Origin: Candidatus Schekmanbacteria bacterium | Lineage (GTDB): Bacteria; Schekmanbacteria; GWA2-38-11; J061 | Assembly (NCBI GenBank): GCA_016219965.1 | Contig: JACRJM010000002.1 | Location: 62,001 to 126,000, forward strand | Reading direction: 5' to 3' | DNA: 64,000 nucleotides | Part shown: in pieces, positions 8,068 to 17,164 of the stretch | How the letters are laid out: the number at the start of each line of letters is the position of its first letter | Numbering within the stretch: the first letter of the stretch is position 1 | The notes under the pieces: model-generated | Seen by the model: only the letters and a program-made list of their open reading frames with translations | Database searches by the model: none | What the model was told of the DNA's origin: nothing | Program-made: the position numbers and the translations under genes

Positions 8068-8742
8068 CTAAACCAAAACACCTTTATCCAGATGCCTTAT
8101 GGTGTGTGCTTTTTCAGATGCACGCGGATCATGGGTGACCATGATTATGGTTTTTTTAAAGTCCTGGTTCATTTGACCAAGCAGTGCGAGGACCTCTTCT
8201 GCAGAGCGCTTGTCAAGTTCACCGGTCGGCTCATCTGCCACTATCAGGTTTGGATCGGCGACTATTGCACGCGCTATGGCAACCCTCTGTTCCTGCCCCC
8301 CAGAAAGCTGGCGTGGATAATGATCCATCCTGTTTGCAAGCCCCACCAGGTTTAACGCAGTGATGACATGTTCTTCCCGTTCCTTCTTTGAAAGGTTTGT
8401 AAGGAGCAAAGGGACCTCCACGTTGTCAAAAGCAGTGAGTACCGGGATTAAATTATATGACTGAAAGACAAAGCCCACGTTTCTTGCCCTCCATCTGGCA
8501 AGGTCCGTTTCATTGAGCGTGGTTATGTCAACACCGTCAATTATGATAGAGCCTCTGTCTGCTCTGTCTATGCCAGCTATGAGATTTAAAAGAGTAGTCT
8601 TTCCAGACCCTGATGGTCCCATGAGGGTAAGGAATTCTCCCTCCGGGATTGAAAGTGAGATATCTTCAAGCACTGGAATCTCTAAACTTTCCCTCCAGTA
8701 TGACTTGAAAACATCTTTGATCTCTACAAGAACCGCACTCAT
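8068..8742 (-). CDS. ABC transporter ATPase of the LolD/MacB class
   Basis: This 224-residue ATPase has a complete set of motifs: Walker A GPSGSGKT at 42-49, Q-loop [10 protein letters not shown] at 91-100, signature LSGGQ at 146-150, Walker [13 protein letters not shown] at 166-177 and the switch histidine in [12 protein letters not shown] near 205. The wording DEPTGELD and the length are characteristic of the LolD/MacB/FtsE group. Its ATG overlaps the stop of the adaptor gene by 4 bp (ATGA). It would energise the two permeases encoded just downstream. Confidence 0.92.
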   Translation of the reverse strand: MSAVLVEIKDVFKSYWRESLEIPVLEDISLSIPEGEFLTLMGPSGSGKTTLLNLIAGIDRADRGSIIIDGVDITTLNETDLARWRARNVGFVFQSYNLIPVLTAFDNVEVPLLLTNLSKKEREEHVITALNLVGLANRMDHYPRQLSGGQEQRVAIARAIVADPNLIVADEPTGELDKRSAEEVLALLGQMNQDFKKTIIMVTHDPRASEKAHTIRHLDKGVLV

Positions 8743-9959
8743 TTTTCCGCTACCTCTATTTTAGCTCCGGATTTGAGAGAATCAGATGGATTAAGTACGA
8801 GCTTCTCTCCGGGGTTTACACCGCTTTTTATTTCAACGAGGTCTCCAAGTTGTCCACCAGTCTCAATCTGTTTTTCCGTTACGGTAGAGTCGGTTACAAC
8901 GAATACGACTTTCCTGCCGTCCCTTGTCGCGATTGCAGTTGAGGTAATGGCTGTTCGGGGATTTGATAACATGTCATCAGTTGCTTCTTCCGAAAGGAAT
9001 GATATCCTTGAGCTCATCTCAGGGAGGACCTTTGAATCAATGTCCGTGAATTTTACCTTGGTCATTATAGTCGCCTTGGCTCGCTCTGCGGTTGGTACTA
9101 TCATGTGGACCTTACCGCGGTATCTTTTGTCAGGATATGCATCGAGAGTAATGATGCAGGGCTGTCCTATTTTTACGAGATTTATATTTGACTCTGAAAC
9201 ATCAGCCTCTACAAGAAGCGATGACATATCAGCCATAGTGACAACTGCGGCACGCGAATTTACAGAAGATGCAAATGGAGCGACAATCTCGCCTACGTCT
9301 GCATTTTTTGTAAGAATCGTGCCGTCAAATGGAGCCCGGATGTATGTATAATCAAGCCCGACCCTTGCCTCAGAAACGCTTGCCTTTGCTGACAAAGCTA
9401 AAGCTTCCGCAGAGTCAAAACCTGCAACCGCTTTTTTGTATCTAGCCTCGGCAATATCGAAAGATGATTTTGATACCGTGCCGCTGTCTACGAGTTTCTT
9501 TTTCCGGTCGAGGTCAAGCTTGGAATCATCAAGCTCTGCCTTAGCCTGTTTGTGAAGGAAAAGGGCAGAATCAAGGTTAGCCTCGGCTCTCTTTAAAGCT
9601 GCTTCCGTATCCCTGTTTTCAAGCCTGCCGATTATTTCTCCCTTTTTTACCTGGTCACCCTCTTCAACGTTAAGGACCTCAAGTCGCCCTGTGCCTTTGG
9701 AAGCCACTGCGGCTTTGCGTTCAGCAACCACATATCCTGTGGCGTTGAGAGTTGTTTTTGCCTGGAATGGATATACGGAACTCACAGTAGTTATCTCGAC
9801 TTTTGCAGTTGGCGTGAATACTCCTTTTTGGTAAAGAAGAAAGGCGAGAAATATTAATACTACTGCTGTTATGGAACGCGTTATGTATCTGCGCCGTTTC
9901 TGTTTAGCATAAAACTGATTTTCTGATGTCCTGTTAATCTTTAATTTGTCAATTTCCAT
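8739..9959 (-). CDS. periplasmic adaptor (membrane fusion) protein of the exporter
   Basis: This is a MacA/HlyD-like adaptor linking an inner-membrane ABC exporter to an outer-membrane channel. One transmembrane helix (about 24-43, ITAVVLIFLAFLLYQ) is followed by a barrel/lipoyl half (GTGRLEVLNVEEGDQVKKGE), a coiled-coil hairpin rich in Ala/Lys/Asp (about 130-195), the second lipoyl half (YTYIRAPFDGTIL) and a beta-barrel region. ATG at 9959 has AGGGAA upstream and is preferred; a TTG at 10037 would add 26 residues without a ribosome site. First gene of the four-gene operon. No TolC gene is nearby, so it presumably uses one elsewhere. Confidence 0.88.
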   Translation of the reverse strand: MEIDKLKINRTSENQFYAKQKRRRYITRSITAVVLIFLAFLLYQKGVFTPTAKVEITTVSSVYPFQAKTTLNATGYVVAERKAAVASKGTGRLEVLNVEEGDQVKKGEIIGRLENRDTEAALKRAEANLDSALFLHKQAKAELDDSKLDLDRKKKLVDSGTVSKSSFDIAEARYKKAVAGFDSAEALALSAKASVSEARVGLDYTYIRAPFDGTILTKNADVGEIVAPFASSVNSRAAVVTMADMSSLLVEADVSESNINLVKIGQPCIITLDAYPDKRYRGKVHMIVPTAERAKATIMTKVKFTDIDSKVLPEMSSRISFLSEEATDDMLSNPRTAITSTAIATRDGRKVVFVVTDSTVTEKQIETGGQLGDLVEIKSGVNPGEKLVLNPSDSLKSGAKIEVAEK

Positions 9960-10301
9960 AAGTTCCCTCGCTGGCAGCAGTGAAATTTCTCTTCTCTTAA
10001 AATATCCTTCTTTATATGAAATAAAAGAGTTTTTCAATAAGTATGGGTTTCTGAAAAAGAATTTACATAAGCTGTAAATAAATGTTGATTAATATGTAAA
10101 ACTCTTTAATATTGCTTCTTAACAAAAAAACAAGTACTCGAACACTGATCCTGCGAAGTACGATTCCCCATCCACAATACCTGATCCAAAAGCCGATAGT
10201 CGCAATATTTTTTTTCTGGCTCTGATTTAGACTGACATTTTGGAAAAGAGAATTGTCTTTATTTCTAACTTTAAAACGGGGTATAGCTCTAAATTAACAC
10301 T
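9960..10301. other. divergent intergenic region, no gene seen
   Basis: About 340 A+T-rich bases separate the exporter operon from the FAD oxidoreductase. They must hold promoters for both directions, but no convincing -35/-10 pair was found. The possible TTG-extended N terminus of the adaptor gene occupies 9960-10037. Confidence 0.5.
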
Positions 10302-11627
10302 ATGAAAGATGATTCATTTACATTAAATGACGGCTCCAATATAGCTGTAATCGGAAGCGGTCCGGCAGGTTCTTTTTTCAGCATCTTTGCCTTAAAGATG
10401 GCTAAGCTTGTTGGAAAAGAAATCAATATCACCATATTCGAGCCTAAAGACTTCCAGAAGAAAGGACCCAGAGGATGCAACCATTGCGGCGGTGTCATTT
10501 CTGAGCGCTTAATCCAGATGCTTGCCGTTGAAGGAATAAATGTTCCACCTGAAGTAGTGCAGAGAGGAATAGATTCATATTATTTTTATACCAACTCCGG
10601 CGATGTCCATATTAAAACTCCTTCGGACGAGAAAAGAATAGCAGCCGTTTATCGCGGCATAGGACCAATAGATACTGAAGAGAGCATAAAAAGTTTTGAT
10701 CAGTTCCTGCTTGATATCGCAATTGAAGAAGGAGCTGTACATCAGCCTGTAAAGGTAGACCATGTTATTTGCGGAAAGAAGCCCATGCTTTTTTCAAAGC
10801 TTGATAAACTTATGGAGGCTGATCTTGTTGTGGGAGCTTTTGGAGTGAACAGCGTGTCATCGGCAATTTTTGAATCCGCCGGGTTCGGCTATAAAAAGCC
10901 TGAAACAACTACTGCATCTATTTCGGAATTCCATCTTGGCAAAGAAAAGGTGAGGGAGTATTTTGGAAGTTCAATACATCTCTTTTTATTGCCTATCAAG
11001 GATATAAAATTTGCAGCTATTATTCCCAAGGTGGAACATGTGACGGTCTGCATACTTGGCAGGGAAGTGAATAAGGAAACAGTTCAAAACTTTCTAAGCC
11101 ATCCATCGGTAAAAAAGGTGCTCCATGAAGAAGTGCTGACAGAGCAGTCGTGCATGTGTTTTCCCAAGATGAATGTAAGCGCCGCGAAGAATCCTTTTAC
11201 CGACAGGGTAGTCGTGATAGGGGATTCAGGGTCTGCAAGATTGTATAAGGATGGTATCGGGGCTGCATATACCACGGGGAAAGCAGCGGCAAAAACTGCT
11301 ATCCTTTACGGAGTGGGTAGGAATGATTTCAGGAAATATTTTTCTTCTGCCTGCAAAGGTATAAATACTGATAATCTGTATGGGAAATTCCTCTTTGGAG
11401 TGACGGATACTTTAAGGGAAAGATTAATTCTCTGCGAAGGAGTTATGGAAACACTCAGAAAAGAACAAGCTTTTAATGGTGAACCAAAAAGATTGAGTTC
11501 AATTTTATGGGATATGTTTACAGGGAACGAGCTTTATAAGAATATCTTTTTCAATTCTCTTCATCCTAAAATGAATGTAAGATTGTTATCAGATTTTGCA
11601 ACTACGGTGTGGAGGAGACTCAAATGA
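10302..11627 (+). CDS. FAD-dependent oxidoreductase, geranylgeranyl-reductase-like
   Basis: The 441-residue protein begins with a Rossmann nucleotide-binding motif IAVIGSGPAGSFFS at about 14-27. A cysteine-bearing segment GCNHCGGVISERL at about 57-69 follows. The second FAD-contact motif VVVIGDSGSARLYKDGIG is at about 305-322 and is followed by a helix with GAAYTTGKAAA. This arrangement resembles geranylgeranyl reductase/digeranylgeranylglycerophospholipid reductase relatives that hydrogenate isoprenoid chains. No signal or membrane helix is present. The next gene, a cNMP/GAF sensor, overlaps its stop by 4 bp (ATGA), so the two are coupled. The substrate is unknown. It has no obvious ribosome site. 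Confidence 0.7.
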   Translation: MKDDSFTLNDGSNIAVIGSGPAGSFFSIFALKMAKLVGKEINITIFEPKDFQKKGPRGCNHCGGVISERLIQMLAVEGINVPPEVVQRGIDSYYFYTNSGDVHIKTPSDEKRIAAVYRGIGPIDTEESIKSFDQFLLDIAIEEGAVHQPVKVDHVICGKKPMLFSKLDKLMEADLVVGAFGVNSVSSAIFESAGFGYKKPETTTASISEFHLGKEKVREYFGSSIHLFLLPIKDIKFAAIIPKVEHVTVCILGREVNKETVQNFLSHPSVKKVLHEEVLTEQSCMCFPKMNVSAAKNPFTDRVVVIGDSGSARLYKDGIGAAYTTGKAAAKTAILYGVGRNDFRKYFSSACKGINTDNLYGKFLFGVTDTLRERLILCEGVMETLRKEQAFNGEPKRLSSILWDMFTGNELYKNIFFNSLHPKMNVRLLSDFATTVWRRLK

Positions 11628-12493
11628 AAGATGGGGAACTTGGCAGAGTTTATAAGAATGATGAAATAATCTTCAGGGAGGGAGATCCGGGAGATGTGAT
11701 GTTTATTGTCCAAACTGGGAAGGTGAGGATTTCTAAGCAGACTCAGTCGGGGGATATTGACCTTGTGACACTCGGAAATGGAGAGATTTTCGGAGAGATG
11801 GCGCTTTTCGACCATCTTCCCCGTTCTGCAACAGCCAGGGTGGTTGGAGAAGCACGGATTATCAGCGTAGATAAGAAAAGTTTTTTTGCCCGCGCTGGTA
11901 AAGACCCTACTCTGGTTTTTAAGATACTTCAATCCATGAGCGAGAGAATGAGGAAGATGAATGAGGAATTATCAAAATTAAAAAAAGTTGAAAGGAATTT
12001 TCTTAATTCTTTTATAGATTCCGGAGAGATATGCCGGATTGTTTTAGAGGAGGCAAGGAATAACATTAAATCGGATAATGCTTCAATAATGCTTCTCGAT
12101 GAGAATGAAAAGACTCTTTCCATAATATCAGCGTTTGGTATTGAAGTTAACCCAAAAGTGAAACTCTCTGCTGGCAAAGGAATAGCAGGAAGTGTGCTGA
12201 ACAGCGGCAAGGCAGAACTGGTAAATAATGTTTCCATAGATAACAGATTCGTTGCCGGTGGCACCAATATCAAGTCAATGCTTTGTGCTCCTCTTAAATT
12301 GAAGGGGCGCGTATTCGGAGTTATAAATTTAAGCAGCAGTACAGAACAGCTTTTCACACTCGATGACCTGAAGCGTCTCCATCTTTTATCTATCTATGCA
12401 TCCATTGCAATTCAAAATGCCATCGAATGTTCTTCTGTAAAAAATGCGGTAGGAGATATCATAGAAAATGCAACCCTCATGGATGAGTGGTGA
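11624..12493 (+). CDS. cyclic-nucleotide-binding plus GAF domain sensor protein
   Basis: ATG at 11624 is chosen because GGAGGAG lies 6 bp upstream and it overlaps the previous stop as ATGA. Residues about 8-105 are a Crp-like cyclic-nucleotide-binding fold (EIIFREGDPGDVMFIVQTGK; GEIFGEMALFDHLPRSATAR). A short charged helix leads to a GAF domain at about 130-275 (DNASIMLLDENEKTLSIISA; GKGIAGSVLNSG; APLKLKGRVFGVINL). There is no C-terminal DNA-binding domain and no enzymatic output domain, so it would act by binding a partner, perhaps the upstream oxidoreductase. That link is inferred from the coupling only. Confidence 0.85.
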   Translation: MKDGELGRVYKNDEIIFREGDPGDVMFIVQTGKVRISKQTQSGDIDLVTLGNGEIFGEMALFDHLPRSATARVVGEARIISVDKKSFFARAGKDPTLVFKILQSMSERMRKMNEELSKLKKVERNFLNSFIDSGEICRIVLEEARNNIKSDNASIMLLDENEKTLSIISAFGIEVNPKVKLSAGKGIAGSVLNSGKAELVNNVSIDNRFVAGGTNIKSMLCAPLKLKGRVFGVINLSSSTEQLFTLDDLKRLHLLSIYASIAIQNAIECSSVKNAVGDIIENATLMDEW

Positions 12494-12629
12494 GCTGTTC
12501 AAACATTTATCATACCCGCTGTTTGAAAGAGAACAAATTGATCATCTTTTAAAAACACACCTCAGCCTATCAAGGCGTATCATTCTGATTATCAAGCCTT
12601 TTCAACATTAAAGCTGTTTTTTAAAATTC

Positions 12630-12645
12630 TGGCACATTGTTTGCA
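12630..12645 (+). promoter_or_regulatory. sigma-54 promoter for the ammonium transporter
   Basis: TGGCAC at 12630-12635, five bases, then TTGCA at 12641-12645 exactly matches the -24/-12 consensus TGGCAC-N5-TTGCW. It lies 35 bp before the amtB ATG. Nitrogen-regulated sigma-54/NtrC control of amt genes is well established. I did not find a clear NtrC-binding palindrome upstream. Confidence 0.85.
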
Positions 12646-12680
12646 CTGCTTATTGGTGTAAACAATTTGGAGGATAAAAT

Positions 12681-13889
12681 ATGTTAAACTCCTGCGATAC
12701 AGCTTTTGTGTTAATTTGTTCGGCTCTGGTTTTTATAATGACGCCGGGACTTGCCTTTTTTTACGGGGGGCTGGTGCGCAATAAGAATGTGCTTTCTTTA
12801 ATGATGCAGAATTTTATCGCCATGGGGATGGTGACGGTCATATGGGCTGTCATAGGATTCTCTCTTATCTTCGGGCATGATGTTGACGGCATAATTGGCG
12901 GGCTCGATTATCTGCTGATGAATAACATAGGAATCAATTCGATTTATCCCGGAACAGGAATCCCTGTCTGGACATTCTTTATATTCCAGCTGATGTTTGC
13001 GGTTATCACACCCGGTCTTATAACCGGCGCATTCGTTGACCGCTTCAAGTTCTCAAGCTACCTTATTTTTATGAGCCTCTGGAGCGTGCTTGTCTATTCA
13101 GTCATTGCGCATTGGATCTGGGGGGGAGGAATTCTTGCAAAGTTAGGTGCAATAGATTTTGCGGGTGGTACGGCAGTGCATATAAGCGCCGGCATGGCGG
13201 CACTCGCAACTGCAATGTTCATCGGCAAAAGACGTCTTGGCGAAGCCCAGCCTCACAATATCACCTACGTCGCCCTTGGAGCAGGACTCTTGTGGTTTGG
13301 ATGGTTTGGATTTAACGGCGGAAGCGCATTGTCCGCAAACTTCATCGCAAGCATCGCCTTTGTGAATACAACGCTTGCCGCCTCTGTGGCCATGCTTGTC
13401 TGGCTCTTTATCTCATGGACTCAAAAAGGAAAACCAAGCCTTATCGGTGCCTTAACTGGCGCTATTGCAGGGCTTGTGGCTATAACACCTGCCGCCGGAT
13501 ACGTTACTCCTAAAGCGGCCATGATAATAGGAATTGTTGCAGGAGTGGTCTGCTATTTTGCAATGGTGTTCAAGATTAAAAGGGAGTGGGATGATGCGCT
13601 CGATGTATGGGCATGTCACGGGGTAGGAGGAATTGTGGGCTCCATTCTTACCGGCGTCTTTGCATCGCCTGAAGTCAACTCATATACAGGACTGGTCTTT
13701 GGAGGCTACGAGCTTTTCAAGGCGAATCTCATTGCCACTGTTGTTGCCGCCGGATACAGCTTCGGAGTCACCTATCTTATCCTGTTTGTTCTTTCAAAAT
13801 TCATGGATATAAGGGTTGAAAAGGAAGTAGAAGAACAGGGACTTGATTTTCATCTCCACGGTGAGCAGGCATATAATCTGGATTGGTAG
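12681..13889 (+). CDS. amtB: ammonium transporter, Amt/MEP/Rh family
   Basis: This 402-residue, about eleven-helix channel conducts ammonium/ammonia across the inner membrane. Family marks include FFYGGLVRNKN at 26-36, GAGLLWFGWFGFNGGS at about 200-215, and the twin pore histidines H167 (AVHISAG) and H313 (ACHGVGG). GGAGG lies 7 bp before the ATG. A perfect sigma-54 promoter precedes it, indicating nitrogen-starvation control. Unusually for Amt operons, no glnK (PII) gene follows: the next gene, arfB, is convergent. The N terminus lacks a cleavable signal peptide. Confidence 0.94.
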   Translation: MLNSCDTAFVLICSALVFIMTPGLAFFYGGLVRNKNVLSLMMQNFIAMGMVTVIWAVIGFSLIFGHDVDGIIGGLDYLLMNNIGINSIYPGTGIPVWTFFIFQLMFAVITPGLITGAFVDRFKFSSYLIFMSLWSVLVYSVIAHWIWGGGILAKLGAIDFAGGTAVHISAGMAALATAMFIGKRRLGEAQPHNITYVALGAGLLWFGWFGFNGGSALSANFIASIAFVNTTLAASVAMLVWLFISWTQKGKPSLIGALTGAIAGLVAITPAAGYVTPKAAMIIGIVAGVVCYFAMVFKIKREWDDALDVWACHGVGGIVGSILTGVFASPEVNSYTGLVFGGYELFKANLIATVVAAGYSFGVTYLILFVLSKFMDIRVEKEVEEQGLDFHLHGEQAYNLDW

Positions 13890-13892
13890 TTT

Positions 13893-14318
13893 CTAATCAT
13901 CTGAAAATTTCGTTACACGCCGCGCGCGCTTCAATTCGCCGCGGCGTTTTTTTTCTTCAAGCCTTTTCTCTTTTAATATCCGTGGCGGTCTGGTTTTTCT
14001 CCTGATTACAGGCTTTACTGCGGCTTTGCGGATAAGTTCAATGAGACGGGCTAAAGCGTCTTCACGGTTTTTTTCCTGAGTCCTGTATCGGCGGGCATCG
14101 ATTACAAGAATGCCTTCAGATGTGATTCTCTTGCCGCACAGTTTAACAAGGCGTTCACGCACATCGCCGGGGAGCGAAGGAGAGCCTGCGGCATCAAAAC
14201 GGAGTTTCACGGCTGTCGAGACTTTGTTGACATTCTGTCCGCCTGCCCCTGATGCGCGGACAAACTCCATCTCTATCTCTGCTTCGCTTATTGCTATTTC
14301 ATCAGTTATCTTTATCAT
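13893..14318 (-). CDS. arfB: alternative ribosome-rescue factor / peptidyl-tRNA hydrolase ArfB
   Basis: This 141-residue protein carries the release-factor catalytic GGQ at 26-28 within RASGAGGQNVNKVSTAVKLR. The basic, flexible C-terminal tail (about 105-141, rich in Lys/Arg) is the ArfB feature that enters the empty mRNA channel of stalled ribosomes. It lacks the codon-recognition domains of RF1/RF2. It hydrolyses peptidyl-tRNA on non-stop ribosomes. Its stop lies 3 bp from the amtB stop (convergent genes). Length fits the family. Confidence 0.92.
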   Translation of the reverse strand: MIKITDEIAISEAEIEMEFVRASGAGGQNVNKVSTAVKLRFDAAGSPSLPGDVRERLVKLCGKRITSEGILVIDARRYRTQEKNREDALARLIELIRKAAVKPVIRRKTRPPRILKEKRLEEKKRRGELKRARRVTKFSDD

Positions 14319-14337
14319 TATTTTTTTGGTTCTAATG

Positions 14338-14457
14338 TTTGGTCTGGCAGTTCCCTACCTCTTCCTTTTTGTTGTGTTGAGAGCGTTAGTAATTGGTTTG
14401 GCAGTTCCGCGGCAGGCGCCTGAATTTTGAAGCCTAAGCGGGACTGCCAAACCAATT
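14338..14457. repeat. dispersed hairpin repeat, copy 1 (with a partial copy alongside)
   Basis: AATTGGTTTGGCAGTTCCGC at 14391-14410 pairs with 14438-14457 over 20 bp with one mismatch, around a 27-base loop containing GGCAGGCGCCTG. A partial copy of one arm, GGTCTGGCAGTTCCC, lies at 14341-14355. Related hairpins occur at 42681-42764 and 56464-56517. It sits between arfB and the DUF4139 gene, both on the minus strand. There is no T-run, so it does not look like an intrinsic terminator. Confidence 0.7.
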
Positions 14458-14473
14458 TGTAGCTTAATAATTA

Positions 14474-15922
14474 TTATTGTCTCACCCTTACCCTGTATAT
14501 CAGTTTTGCCTCACCATCATTCGGGACATTGATGTTAAACTCAGCAGTTGAAGCATCAGGTTTCTTGTACTCATGGGAAGACAGGATTATTGTCCAGTCC
14601 CCCGGAATTGGCTCGGTTACTTTGACTGTAATGTCCTCTTTCTTGTGATTTCTTAATGTTATCTCATAAGCTGACTCATATGTATCATTTGCGAGCTTCC
14701 TCCAGTCTGTCTGTTTTCTTTCACCTACGACATCAAAAGCCTCGCCGATCTTTATGGTTATCTTTTCATTTTCAGGGGTGTGATTTATGGAATCCTCGCC
14801 AATAAATTGCAGGCTTCCTTCAGTATCGCCTTTGTATGTCCTTATTATTCCTTTTGGCAATGGGATGCCGAGATTGTTTTCTTTCCTGTTTGCTATTTCA
14901 ATGAATACTTTTACTTTCTGCTCCCCTCCAAATCCGGGGTCACTGTCAAAGTAATTATAGTTGTTGGAAGAGAAACGGAATTCCTTTTTAACTTTTATTC
15001 CTTCGGCGGTAATAAGGTTTATCTGTTTTGTCTGATTGTCTTTTACTGTTGCAGGTCTCTGGAGTGTATAAATGTGATATTCGAAAAAACCCTCTTCTTT
15101 AAACTGCGGAGCAGCCTCTGCAATATCGGCTGCCATAAATACAGCGCCTTTCCTTCTTACTTTTCTTTCAACCTTGTTCACATCCCCTGCGACAAGCTTT
15201 AATTTCGCATTTTTATATGTCGTGCCGCTTTTGTTATCAATTGTAACCCAGCCGGAAAGGTCTGCTGCATCATCTTTCTCATTCAATATGAGCACATAGT
15301 CAGACTGCCAGTTAATCCCTTCCGTTAAATATGAGACTTCGACCTTTTGCTCATCTCTAAGGTTATTCTCTGCAAGCCAGACAAGTGTGGGCTTTGAGAT
15401 TAGATTCTCCGGCACACTTGGGAAGATTATTCTTCCCGGATGATTGAAGGTAATCTCATTGCCAATCTGAAATACGGGTTTCTCATTATTTGCAAGCAGG
15501 GTCGCAGTTACAACTTCTTCCCTCTCTGTGTAAGGGTTCTTCTGATAGAGTTTGATCTCCTTGCCCACAAATTTGTCCAGAAGCTTTCCGGGACTTAGTA
15601 GGTCATACTCATAGTTTTGTTCCAGAATATTGAGGCTATCAGGTTTAACGATGGATTTAATACTGACGCTTGCCGGTATTATATCTGCTGCCACGTCCAT
15701 GAACCTTATCTCCCCGATACCTTTCGGGATGCTCATACTCCTCTGGTCTTTAACAAGTCCCAGATTGTTGTTGTAAACAGTTAAGGCGATTCCTGTCTGA
15801 GTCTCATCTTCGCAGGTTATAAGCCAGTTTTTACCATCTTCTTTTTCGGCTGCTGCTATACTGGATAGCTGAAACAGGAAAATCATGAATAGAGCGAAAT
15901 AAAGATATTTTCCTTTTTTCAT
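14474..15922 (-). CDS. exported DUF4139-domain protein
   Basis: The 482-residue product has a signal peptide (about 1-25, cleavage after SIAAA). The N-terminal part TGIALTVYNNNLGLVKDQRS at about 43-62 and the SVSIKSI/LDKFVGKEIKLY region mark the DUF4139-associated N terminus. The DUF4139 beta-rich region follows (LVWLAENN, VSYLTEGINWQSDYVLIL, LSGWVTIDNKSGTTY at about 175-235), ending with beta strands such as DGEAKLIYRVRVRQ. Members are periplasmic or surface proteins of unknown function, sometimes linked to mucoidy. AAGGAGG precedes the ATG. A 7-bp inverted repeat (GCTTATT, 15964-15970 and 15976-15982) lies upstream. It is monocistronic. Confidence 0.8.
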   Translation of the reverse strand: MKKGKYLYFALFMIFLFQLSSIAAAEKEDGKNWLITCEDETQTGIALTVYNNNLGLVKDQRSMSIPKGIGEIRFMDVAADIIPASVSIKSIVKPDSLNILEQNYEYDLLSPGKLLDKFVGKEIKLYQKNPYTEREEVVTATLLANNEKPVFQIGNEITFNHPGRIIFPSVPENLISKPTLVWLAENNLRDEQKVEVSYLTEGINWQSDYVLILNEKDDAADLSGWVTIDNKSGTTYKNAKLKLVAGDVNKVERKVRRKGAVFMAADIAEAAPQFKEEGFFEYHIYTLQRPATVKDNQTKQINLITAEGIKVKKEFRFSSNNYNYFDSDPGFGGEQKVKVFIEIANRKENNLGIPLPKGIIRTYKGDTEGSLQFIGEDSINHTPENEKITIKIGEAFDVVGERKQTDWRKLANDTYESAYEITLRNHKKEDITVKVTEPIPGDWTIILSSHEYKKPDASTAEFNINVPNDGEAKLIYRVRVRQ

Positions 15923-16034
15923 TTAATGCCTCCTTTAATTTGAATAGAATAAATAAAAAAATTGCTTATTAATAAAATAAGCTTAGCACAGCTTTTGGGA
16001 AGTGAAATTTAAAAATTACTAAGGGATTTTTTTT

Positions 16035-17135
16035 ATGCTTGAAATAAGCATCTGCAATTCACTTGAAAGACTTATTCAGTTAGAGCGCGAATGGAATTCT
16101 CTGGAGACAGAGCAGAAGGGTTTCAATGTATTCATGTCATTCCCCTGGATTGCAGGATGGTTTAGGCATATCGGGAATGATGCAGTTCCTTTAATTATTA
16201 CAGCCAGATGCGATGGAAAGCTTGCAGGCCTTATCCCCCTTGCAGTAAAAACTGGAATGGTCATCCCTGCCGGTTATCCAGAGTCTGACTTTATTGATGT
16301 CCTTTGCGAAGATGAAGTCCGGGAGGAATTCCTGAGCGAGATATTTAAATTTCTATTTGCGAACTTTTCAACATCAAAACTGGTCTATATAAAATCTGTG
16401 CCGGAAGAATCAGGATTATACAAATGCTTTAGCAGGTTTCCTGCACCTTCAGGATTTGGCAGTTCTCTCACATATCTTTCATCATGCAATACGTCGGACA
16501 TAAGTTCAGGATGGGAGGATTATTTTAAGAGCTTTTCCACAAAGGTATGTGCTGATTTTCGCAGGCGCTGGAAAATCGCATCAGGTTACGGAGAGGTAGG
16601 ATTTCATGTTATTGCCGGAGACGAGATAACGGAAGAGGTAATCAATGATGCAGTATCAATCAATCTGGCAGGGAGAAAGGCTTTAAAAAAGACCGCATTT
16701 TTTCAGGATAACCGCCGCATTGAATTTTTCAAAGACCTTGTAAAGAGCAGTGTGATTAAGAAACAAATGCTCGTTGCATTCCTTAAAATTGGAGACAAGC
16801 CCGCTGCCTACAAGATATGTTTCATTAACGGCGATGAAGTCTGGGAATACAATACTGCATTCAGAGAAGAATACGCGAGCTGCTCTCCCGGAAAACTCCT
16901 TACTCTGCGGCTTTTGGAATATTTGGCTCAAAAAGGCTTTAAATCATACAATTTTTTAAAAGGGGATGAGCCTTACAAAAAAGATTTCGCAGTTCCAGGC
17001 AGAAGGTTGTTCATCATCTCTCTCTACAGGAAAAATCTTATCTCCATGCTTTCCTATTTCTATATGGTAAGGGGGAGAGAGATATTGAGAAGGTCGAAAT
17101 TTATCACAGACATCTATGACAGGTTTTTTTCATAG
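16035..17135 (+). CDS. CelD/FemAB-like acyltransferase (GNAT fold, BioF2-like)
   Basis: The 366-residue protein shows the Acetyltransf_6/CelD pattern. N-terminal LEREWNSLE and SFPWIAGWFRHIG are at about 15-50. A central domain has an arginine-rich helix (ADFRRRWKIA, about 175). C-terminal AYKICFINGDEVWEYNTAF and SPGKLLTLRLLEYLAQKGFK at about 258-305 form the acyl-CoA-binding half. Relatives acylate polysaccharides or take part in cellulose and capsule synthesis. It is soluble, probably acting at the inner face of the membrane. A flippase gene follows 29 bp downstream, supporting a surface-glycan role. Confidence 0.75.
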   Translation: MLEISICNSLERLIQLEREWNSLETEQKGFNVFMSFPWIAGWFRHIGNDAVPLIITARCDGKLAGLIPLAVKTGMVIPAGYPESDFIDVLCEDEVREEFLSEIFKFLFANFSTSKLVYIKSVPEESGLYKCFSRFPAPSGFGSSLTYLSSCNTSDISSGWEDYFKSFSTKVCADFRRRWKIASGYGEVGFHVIAGDEITEEVINDAVSINLAGRKALKKTAFFQDNRRIEFFKDLVKSSVIKKQMLVAFLKIGDKPAAYKICFINGDEVWEYNTAFREEYASCSPGKLLTLRLLEYLAQKGFKSYNFLKGDEPYKKDFAVPGRRLFIISLYRKNLISMLSYFYMVRGREILRRSKFITDIYDRFFS

Positions 17136-17164
17136 AAGAAGATTATATAGGAACTGAGAAGAGC

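Noticed and set aside
7666-8355. Long plus-strand open frame inside the ABC exporter genes
   Set aside because: It lies opposite a permease and an ATPase with complete motifs, and its translation has no recognisable domain; it is a shadow frame.
10253-10287. TTGTCT / TATAGC as a promoter for the FAD oxidoreductase
   Set aside because: The spacing of 23 bp is too long for a sigma-70 promoter.
14391-14457. Hairpin as a rho-independent terminator
   Set aside because: No T-run follows in either direction, and the sequence recurs elsewhere as a repeat, once within a coding region.
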